From Oxytricha trifallax (lineage: Eukaryota; Ciliophora; Spirotrichea; Sporadotrichida; Oxytrichidae): a stretch of DNA of 64,000 nucleotides. Made by a program: the position numbers and the translations under genes. The DNA is taken from NCBI GenBank assembly GCA_000711775.1, contig ARYC01001330.1:1-64000 (forward strand). Direction: 5' to 3'. Under the pieces are notes generated by a model. That model saw only the letters and a list, made by a program, of their open reading frames with translations, ran no database searches and had not been told where the DNA came from. Shown one piece after another: positions 57,230-64,000 of the stretch (its first letter is position 1; the number at the start of each line of letters is the position of its first letter).

Positions 57230-57740
57230 TGTGGTTTTTATCGTATATTGTAAACGTTGAAGTCGAAAAATCAATAGCAATTGATCCTGAGAAAATTGAT
57301 CTTGTTATAATTTATTTTTTTATATTGCTGATTACAATATACCATCTTCTTCATCATCTACGCCATCAGATAATAGTTCATCGAGTGAAATAGGCATTAT
57401 ATACTACGAATTACAATAGCAAACTTACATGGCAAAAATGTCTTTACAAAATTAAGTTAAAACCTAAGGAAAGCAACTCACAGCGTATATTTCCCGAATT
57501 ACATTCTCTGGCACCGTGTTTATCAAACTCTCTCATGATTTTAATAAATTTAAAAATTATTTTATTGATATGAAAATATGGAGTCATAGTGAAATAATTT
57601 TACAAAATTCGCTTTTGATATTCATGAAAAAAGAAGATGATAGTATAGAATACTGCAATTATAACATCACAGAATATACAGCTGACATTTTAACAATCAA
57701 AATAATCTTCTAGGATCTATAATAAGTTTCTCAAGGCAGT
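57230..57740 (+). CDS. Copy B coding block 6
   Basis: The block gives YIVNVEVEKSIAIDPEKID, PSSSSSTPSDNSSSSE, IYYELQQQTYMAKMSLQ, ITFSGTVFIKLSHDFNKF, MKIWSHSEIILQNSLLIFMK and EYCNYNITEYTADILTIKI. It ends VSQGS before the intron at 57741. It equals copy A 4366-4878 with a shorter serine tract. Confidence 0.7.
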
Positions 57741-57775
57741 GTAATTTCAAAAATTGTAGTTTAAGATTTATATAG
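57741..57775 (+). other. Short spliceosomal intron, copy B (35 nt)
   Basis: GTAATTTC to TTATATAG, joining VSQGS to VPDKL. It is three bases longer than the copy A intron, with a diverged interior. Confidence 0.7.
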
Positions 57776-58183
57776 GTACCTGATAAACTAGTGATATAGT
57801 TTAAGTAAAGCTATTTGTACTAGGATGAAGACATGAAAATGTCAATTTCTAAGAACTATGAAATGAGTAAATCTCTGCCCCCTTAGATATCTGAAATATA
57901 TTATTATAATATAAATTATTTTATTGAAAGTTTGTTAGAATAATTGACTAAATTTGGAGATGGAGCCTCCACTTCATTTTAGAGTTTTATGGGATCTAAT
58001 TTTGCTATAAACCTGCTTTTGTAAACATTTGATTTTGTTAAAATTTACTAGGTCAAAAAGTATGCAGTTACTGTGGGATATGATAAGTGGCTTTTAATAC
58101 ATCACACATTTACCATTAATGACTATTAGAACTCCAGCTAATATTTAACTGATCTTTAAATCAATCATTGATATTTCTAACTT
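57776..58183 (+). CDS. Copy B coding blocks 7-9
   Basis: The block gives VPDKLVIQFK-type sequence with DEDMKMSISKNYEMSKSLPP, GDGASTSFQSFMGSNFAINL, then after a 31-nt intron (58021-58051) SKSMQLLWDMISGFQYITHL, PLMTIRTPANI and IIDISN. It ends at AACTT (58179-58183), which is repeated at 63281. The frame matches copy A 4911-5318. Confidence 0.7.
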
Positions 58184-58998
58184 ATAAAATAAAAGATACC
58201 AGAAAATTAAATATCAATAAATTTAAATATCAAGATTTTATCAATTAATATAAAAATAAAAAATTAAAATTAAATAAGATATTTCTATAAATATAGCTCT
58301 CTCTTATAAATCATTTATAATATTTTATAGAGCTAATAAAACGCCATAAATATCTTCATTATTTAATTATTTTTCATAAAACTTGATTTTTAAATCTTAT
58401 AGAATCTGTATTATAATTAAAATACAATTACTTTAATTGAATTCTTAGAGTTTTTAATTTAAGTTGCAACATTTTTTATATCTTTTATTGCGAAGAACTC
58501 CTTACTTTATTTTCTCGCTTAAAAAGTATTACTATATTATGTTTTATCTTCATTTTATAATCAATTGATAATAAATCTAAAAAAATGATGTATTAATTTC
58601 TCTGAACAACCGATGATATAATAAGACTTTAATAAATATTTCAGTTATTAGACAACTTAAAAAATCTTATTGTTAAGCAAATCAGCATTAGATAATTATT
58701 TTTTAGACAGTAAGAATAAATTGCAATTTGTAGATGTTAAAGATTTGAATGTTTGTATAGTCATACAAAAATTATTCAATATATTTTACCGAAACTATAG
58801 ATAATATTTTCTTAGGTATTTCTTATTATAATCAGAGAATTCTATAGAATTAATATCAATCAAAACCCCAAAACCCCTTCAGTAGTTTGATTGAGTTTTT
58901 GATTGATAATAGTAGACTATTAGTGCATACTTTATTAGGGTTTTAATATGGTTTATGTTGGGGTTTAATGTTTAAATATTAGTAGTTTTAGTGAGTAT

Positions 58999-60038
58999 AT
59001 GCGATGTTGGGGGTCAGTTTATGACAGTGAGTATATAGATTTATTGTTTAAGTTGCGTTTTGGGTGCGATGATTATAGTGAACAACTCAAACCTATTCTA
59101 AATTACACACCTATTGCAAGGCTACTCCATAAATCTTTAGCAACTTTGAGGTTTCACTGTCTATTATCATTGAATTTAAAGAGATAGCATCTTAATTCTA
59201 AGCCTAAAAGACCCTTAAAATTTTAGCAGCATCATATTGACTATCTTATCAATGATAAGACTCTTACATACTGGGCTCATTTCTCTCTAGCCTAGAGAGC
59301 TGTGATGTTTCATCGCCTATTTCCTGAGCTTCACATCTCTGCTTTATCTATAGCGAACATTTATAAAAAGAACGGAATATCTTGCAAGACAGTCAATCGC
59401 ATTAAGAGAGTGATTGACTTTAATGTTCCATTTTATAAGACTAATTTAAATTATATATTCGATTAAATGCAGAGGTCTTAAGAGCATAATATAAAGTTCA
59501 TACACCCTGATGAAGCTATATTTACATTCAATACCTTTATATCAAGGTCTTGTACAAGAGGTATAGTAATATAGAAGTAAAAGGTCAAGGTGTAAACTCA
59601 TGCTATCCTTGGTGGATTAAGTGAAGATAGTGGCCTCGAGACTTATGTCATACACCCTCGTTCTATAAAGACTGAATAATATATTAAGTTCTTGCAATAA
59701 CTCAGAGATAAGTACGCTGACTAAGAGATTATTCTATTCGTTGATAACTTGTCAGTTCATAAAACTAAAGACTCAAGGAAGGAATATTAAAGGCTAAATA
59801 TAACACCTGTATTTAATGTTCCTTACAGCCCTTAATTCAATGGAATTGAATTATATTGGGGGTTACTGAAAGGTAATTATAAGAAATTGCTGCTCTATCA
59901 TCTGATGCATGATTTAAAGATAGATGCAGTCGATTTTATTAAGAGTGCTGCTAAAAGAGTCAGTGATGAGAAAGTTAAAGTGTGCGCAAGAGAAGGGAGA
60001 TTTGTATTTATAAATAAGTATTAGATTTAAACGAATGA
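58999..60038 (+). CDS. TBE-6 transposase (42-kDa ORF), nearly open
   Basis: ATG 58999 gives MRCWGSVYDSEYIDLLFKLR, then GCDDYSEQLKPILNYTPIAR and a helix-turn-helix-like part. AHFSLAQRAVMFHRLFPELH, NGISCKTVNRIKRVIDFNVP and FIHPDEAIFTFNTFISRS (first Asp) follow. A stretch near 59545-59585 is altered and three residues shorter than in other copies, but the frame is kept. Then come LGGLSEDSGLETYVIHPRSI, IILFVDNLSVHKTKDSRKEY (second Asp) and YSPQFNGIELYWGLLK (Glu; DD34E). One base is missing near 60005 against TBE-5, changing the last residues. Activity is doubtful but the catalytic residues are present. Confidence 0.85.
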
Positions 60039-60054
60039 ATAAGTTGCGATTTCA

Positions 60055-60765
60055 AATTTGCCCGTAAAGGGATTTGGCTTCTCTTTCTTTTCTTCCTCCT
60101 AAGGCTTGTTTGGGCCCATGTTTCTTCTCTTAGTGCCAGCCCCTGCATCTATGTTCATCTCGTCTGGCTTTTAGAAATCTTTGAAGAGTCTCTTACTCAA
60201 TTCATGCTTTACTTGAGACTTTCTCTCTCTATTTAATTTGCTGCGCTCTTTCATCAAGTATATAGCAGTACCAGGTTTTTCTATAAAGTTAGAAGACTAA
60301 GCTTACTTGAGATGAAAGGATGCTTTTGAAGTTCCTACAACCAGGTATCACTTATTTTAATACCTTGCTTCTCTTTTTCTTCAGGAGAGATGCTGTAGCG
60401 TTTCTTATGAGCTTCTTAAATAACTTCATTTAAGTACTCAGGTTTCAGATTTCCAAGGACACCAAAGAAGAAGTTTCTCTCTGGCAACTTATTAGACAGT
60501 TATAGCTTTGATGGAAGGTAAAGAGCAACATCTGATCACTCATAGAATCATCATAGAGATTTGTTACTGATATTTCAGGGTAGTTAGGTATCTCTATCAT
60601 CTTTATTTCATTAGTCTTAAATGATTTTTTCTATGTTAATTTATTAGTATTAGTTAAAAGTTTACCTTGCTAAATCAAGTACCTTTAGAGGTCCTCCATA
60701 CTTCGAAACTTTCCTATCAAATCTTGAGATTGAATTCTCTTCTTTGCATCATTCATAGATTCCAT
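60055..60765 (-). pseudogene. TBE-6 small ORF (22-kDa ORF), internally deleted
   Basis: It starts MESMNDAKKRIQSQDLIGKF at 60765. The segment equivalent to GLFLPTQEGTKISFLKALL is missing near 60640. IEIPNYPEISVTNLYDDSMS and PERNFFFGVLGNLKPEYLN follow. The 26-nt intron (GTAAGCTTAG to ACTTTATAG, near 60280-60305) is intact, followed by KPGTAIYLMKERSKLNRERK and a basic tail. The usual TGA is lost and the frame runs on toward the transposase end. Confidence 0.7.
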
Positions 60766-61308
60766 CATGATTCCACTTTCTATAAATGTTAATGAAATTA
60801 AAATTATGGATATCCATTCTAAACTTACTAATATTTTACTACTAAATAGGGAGATCCACCTGGAGGTTAATCTGAATAAGATAGGAAGAGAAAGATAGAG
60901 GAACTTTCTCCAAGATTCAAAGTTTGACTTCCATTTTTAACAAACTTTCTCCATTAAATTGCTCCTTATAATAATTAATTTAATTAGGTGGCGATCCTAA
61001 TTTATATAAATCTTAACTAGGAGGTTAAGTTAAAGTTCAAAGCCGTATTAGTTGGTACATTAAAAAAAATAAATTTTAAAACCTCCCCTCCTAAATTTAC
61101 AAGAACAGCTTTAGGAGCTCCACCTAACATCATAAAACTTGTTTAGGTGATATTTAGTATATAAATAATCCCTAAAGTAAAGAGAGAAAAAACAATTGTC
61201 TTTCACTTTATTATCAATAGATCTTTACAAGTCTTAGAGACTATGGTCTTGATTGTGTATACTTGCAGAAAATAAAAAACTTATATAATTATTAATAGCA
61301 TTTATAAA

Positions 61309-62758
61309 ATTAGCGGTGACCAACCTTAGCAAAGCGGTATTGCTTGGCATTAGCCAGCAAAAACTTTCATTCATGAATTAAAAAAAGTTGAGACTTGCGA
61401 TGCCTCCACCCAATTTGATCCTGAGATTCTTGCACCTTAGCCCTCGAATTCTGAATTGCAGTTCAATTATTAAATAGAGATGCAGAGTTAAGAGATTTAG
61501 TGGGAAGCCCCAATAAAAATGGTTGAAGTGGAGGAAGAGAAAAAAAGAGATAAGTTGAGCATTTTTTTGAAGTATATTAGAAAAAACTTCACCGATAAAT
61601 CTGCTCTCAAACGTCATATTTTAGAGCAGCACTCAAACAAGCCCAAGCTTTATCTTAAGCATGATAAGATTGATGGAAAATAGTTCTGCCTTTACTGTAA
61701 TAAACATTATAATCACTCAAGAGATCTTAAATTTTACCTTGAAAAAATATAATGGCAAGAAGTTTGAAGTCTTTTATCCTGAGACCGATGAAGTCTTCCT
61801 TTAAAAAAGAAAACCAAGAGATCCCTTAGAGTCACTGGCGAAACAAGTTAAGAGAGAATATAAGCTCATCAAAGCAGTGAGAAATCTTCCTGCCTCTGAA
61901 ATAGAAAAAACCACTCTTAAGATATAAGCTTTGAAATTACCAATATTGAATATAATTGATCTTAATGAATGCAATGTAAGTTATCTTATTCTAGAGGACA
62001 AGTTTAATAAAAAGATAATAACTGACAAGCAGTTTGCATACAAGATATTCATTAAACTCCTTCAGATGTGATGACAAGTTTCAAATGTAATTTGTCAATG
62101 AATATCAAGTTCTAACTAAGGCAAGAAGTTTATATATCAGGTATATAATATAGCTAGATACAATTTTGCTTGGTCAAACTCATGTAGCTTTTCGCCTACC
62201 TCTCTTCCAAATGATATTGAGAGATTATATTTAAGATTAAAGGATACCAAAGTAGCTTAATCTTATTCTTACAAATGTTTGCAAAGGCATTAAAGACTTG
62301 CACTCGTTAGGTTATATGCGGAGAGATTTAAAGCCTGAAAATATTATGATCGGTTTTTTAGATCTCATAGTAGTAATAATAGATTTCAATAATTCATAGA
62401 GAGTTGAGGCTTTAGGTCTTTGAAACGTCCTAAGTACTCAAGGATACTTTCCAGAGAGGGAATACTGGATTGATGGAGATATCTGGTGGGTTATTTGGGC
62501 ACTTCCAGCAATAATTATTAAATGCGACATGCCAAGAAACGAATACCTTAGCTATAGAGGAGAAAAAGATTCAAAGCAAAGAATAAAAACAGTATCTAGA
62601 TAGGAATAAGATCAAAGGAAAATTAAAAGATATGGCTGAGCAGATAATCTTTAGACCAAACCACAGAGCAGAACAAACAATAGACTAAATGATCAACAGG
62701 ATAGGAGCTATCAAATTTAGAAAGTTTAGCACATGATGCCAAGGTACTGTTTTAATGA
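61309..62758 (+). pseudogene. TBE-6 zinc-finger/kinase gene (57-kDa ORF)
   Basis: The expected start reads ATT instead of ATG, and the first codons are shifted. GISQQKLSFMN-like sequence, a finger CLYCNKHYNHSRDLKFYLEK-like region near 61685-61750 and a kinase domain follow. The kinase catalytic loop reads RRDLKPENIM, the DFG position VVIIDFNNS, then QGYFPEREYWIDGDIWW and AIIIKCDMPRNEYLS. It ends in HDAKVLFQ and a TGA at 62756-62758. Several frame slips make it a pseudogene. Confidence 0.75.
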
Positions 62759-63280
62759 ATATTAAAAATAAAACTCCTCTAATAGACTAAAATACCAATA
62801 CATTAAAACCCTAATCCCCTTCATAAACCCTATTAAAACCCTAATAAAGTTCCCTAATAGTCTACTTTTATCAATCAAAAACTCAATCAAACTACTGAAG
62901 GGGTTTTGGGGGTTTTTTAGTGTATCTTGCCCTTTTGATGCTAAAAAGAATTTACTTGCTAATTTAAAATCTAATTGAAATTAGTAAAATAAAAAAAAGT
63001 GAGTAAAATTCAAATCTTTTATTATTCTGATTATATAAAAAAAACTTGCTAAAATTGTAACATTTTTATAGGTACTTCTAGGATAATAATTAAATAGACC
63101 AACTTTATACTAATAACCATTTTCAGTTATTTATGATTGATATAGTAAAATTTGAAATAAATTAAAGATATGTTTCTAGTCTAATGTATAAAAAATTATG
63201 AGTATATTTTTTGAGAGTGTTGATCTCATTTGATATTAAATTAAATCCTAAGAATTTATAAAATGAATATTAATTTATTT

Positions 63281-63700
63281 AACTTTCAGTTCATTTCAAC
63301 AGATAATTTTGATAAAATTCTTTTTAACATGGCTGAATTTGAAAATCAAGCATATGCTCATAACAGCTACTTTGATATTTTAGGCTATTAATCAGTTAAC
63401 TTGATCAATAACTTGGGCTTAATATTTTACATCTTATTCATAATCGTCATAATTATTGTAATTGAAAGACTATTGCAGTTATTAGGAACCTAAGTTAATA
63501 AAAATAATATTTAATTTTTAAATTAGATTGTAAGCAACATATAAACTGACAATTTTTATAGTATTAAACGATTCAGACAGCGATTAAATAAAAACTTGTA
63601 TTTCAATGTCATTTTTAGATTTGTTATTGAATCATAAATATAAAATTAATTTATATTTAATTTAATCTTAACTTGAGCTGTGCATATGTTCATCTATCAA
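63281..63700 (+). CDS. Copy B coding blocks 10-12 (first membrane segment)
   Basis: The block gives FISTDNFDKILFNMAEFENQ, SYFDILGYQSVNLINNLGLI and a hydrophobic helix FYILFIIVIIIVIERLLQLL, then GTQVNKN. After a probable intron come LNDSDSDQIKTCISMSFLDL and a short piece near 63670-63700. It is almost identical in protein to copy A 6161-6580. No further block of the gene is present before the window ends. Confidence 0.75.
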
Positions 63701-63754
63701 TATGATTAAATTAAAATAAAATTTGGAAAATTAATAGATTTTGATGAATATTAA

Positions 63755-63803
63755 ATTAGAAAGTTAATTGCTAGGTGGTACCAACCACTTAGGACTTTCT
63801 AAT
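63755..63803. repeat. Imperfect palindrome at the end of copy B similarity
   Basis: ATTAGAAAGT and its inverse ACTTTCTAAT enclose CTAGGTGGTACCAACCACTTAG, an imperfect palindrome. It marks the change from AT-rich DNA similar to copy A to GC-rich DNA. It may be the terminus of an element that continues past the window. Confidence 0.6.
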
Positions 63804-64000
63804 AGAGCTTTCTACTACACTAAGGCCTATCGAGGGCAGGTAGGGGGTTGCTGGGCGCACCGCATGAGGGGCCAGTCGGCGGGGTTCAATCTGTCAGCAT
63901 TCACTCTTCAAGTGAGCTGGATCCTAAGATTTCCCTGCATTAGATGAGTTACCTGGCTTGAGTTCAGTTTCCTAGGTAATAGGGAGCAGGATGAAGGTAC
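63804..64000. other. GC-rich tail of unknown nature
   Basis: The last 200 bases are about half G and C, with no recognised coding frame. No clear match to the GC-rich relic at 1-2480 or to the element at 19227 was seen by eye. It replaces the expected continuation of copy B. Confidence 0.5.

Larger units (their letters stand above)
58861..62918 (+). mobile_element. TBE: TBE-6: telomere-bearing element, opposite orientation, inside a host IES
   Basis: The left end CAAAACCCCAAAACCCC at 58861 is preceded by AAT; the right end GGGGTTTTGGGGGTTTTTT is slightly altered, so the last base and the right AAT are uncertain. The transposase is on the plus strand at the left, the small gene on the minus strand, and the kinase gene on the plus strand at the right, i.e. 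inverted relative to TBE-1 to TBE-5. Subterminal sequence groups it with TBE-1 and TBE-5. Confidence 0.9.
58184..63285. other. IES in copy B (pointer AACTT) enlarged by TBE-6
   Basis: AACTT at 58179-58183 and 63281-63285 bound a 5102-bp interval. Removal with one repeat joins DISN to FQFISTDNF in frame, as in copy A. About 4.06 kb of it is TBE-6; the remaining 1.0 kb or so is AT-rich and not obviously similar to the 848-bp copy A IES. TBE insertion within an already eliminated segment would be neutral for the somatic gene. Confidence 0.8.
54979..63700 (+). other. Host germline locus, copy B, with TBE-6 in an IES
   Basis: Copy B repeats the coding blocks of copy A (2621-6580) in order and on the same strand. 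Short introns sit at the same codons. The main differences are an interval of about 1.3 kb at 55926-57229 that includes a GC-richer stretch, and the IES at 58184-63285 that contains TBE-6. After about 63700 the similarity to copy A stops, before the block equivalent to 7190, and a GC-rich sequence begins. Because reading frames are kept in both copies, both may contribute macronuclear genes, but that cannot be decided from the germline sequence. Confidence 0.75.

Overview
This 64 kb window reads as micronuclear (germline) DNA of a spirotrich ciliate of the Oxytricha/Stylonychia kind. It is very AT-rich. Coding stretches become continuous only if TAA and TAG are read as glutamine and TGA is the only stop. 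Six transposon copies or remnants have ends resembling the C4A4 telomere repeat of these ciliates and carry the three-gene set of telomere-bearing elements (TBEs). No rRNA or tRNA gene and no bacterial feature was seen.

Layout. 1-2480: GC-richer relic of a Tc1/mariner-type transposon. 2621-8130: copy A of a host gene for the C-terminal part of a large ciliate membrane protein, broken by introns and internally eliminated sequences (IESs). 8646-11098: element with C/G-rich ends and TGACGTC minisatellites. 11.1-18.5 kb: AT-rich DNA with one candidate coding segment. 18483-19892: a fold-back element and a GC-rich inverted-repeat element. 19893-27964: TBE-1 abutting a truncated TBE-2. 28243-33551: an inverted-repeat element carrying a Rep-helicase-like fossil, split by TBE-3. 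35529-40267: rearranged TBE-4. 40922-42142: large palindrome. 44691-49247: fold-back element split by TBE-5. 49.2-54.9 kb: AT-rich DNA with a solo telomere-like tract and a second full fold-back copy. 54980-63700: copy B of the host gene, with TBE-6 (58861-62918) inside one of its IESs. 63755-64000: a hairpin and a GC-rich tail.

The two host copies, about 52 kb apart, match in coding blocks and differ between them. This gives an internal test of which bases are kept in the macronucleus. At two places short direct repeats (AACTTT and TTAAA) flank a spacer, and deleting the spacer plus one repeat restores an open frame. Two other gaps are 30-35 nt GT...AG introns placed identically in both copies.

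Each complete TBE has a zinc-finger/kinase gene and a DDE transposase gene on one strand, and between them a smaller gene on the opposite strand. The smaller gene has a conserved 26-nt intron in every copy, so its product is probably longer than an unspliced reading suggests. TBE-3 looks close to intact; the others are decayed or rearranged. Many elements are nested, which gives a relative order of insertion. All boundaries and translations were read by eye; no search or alignment program was run.
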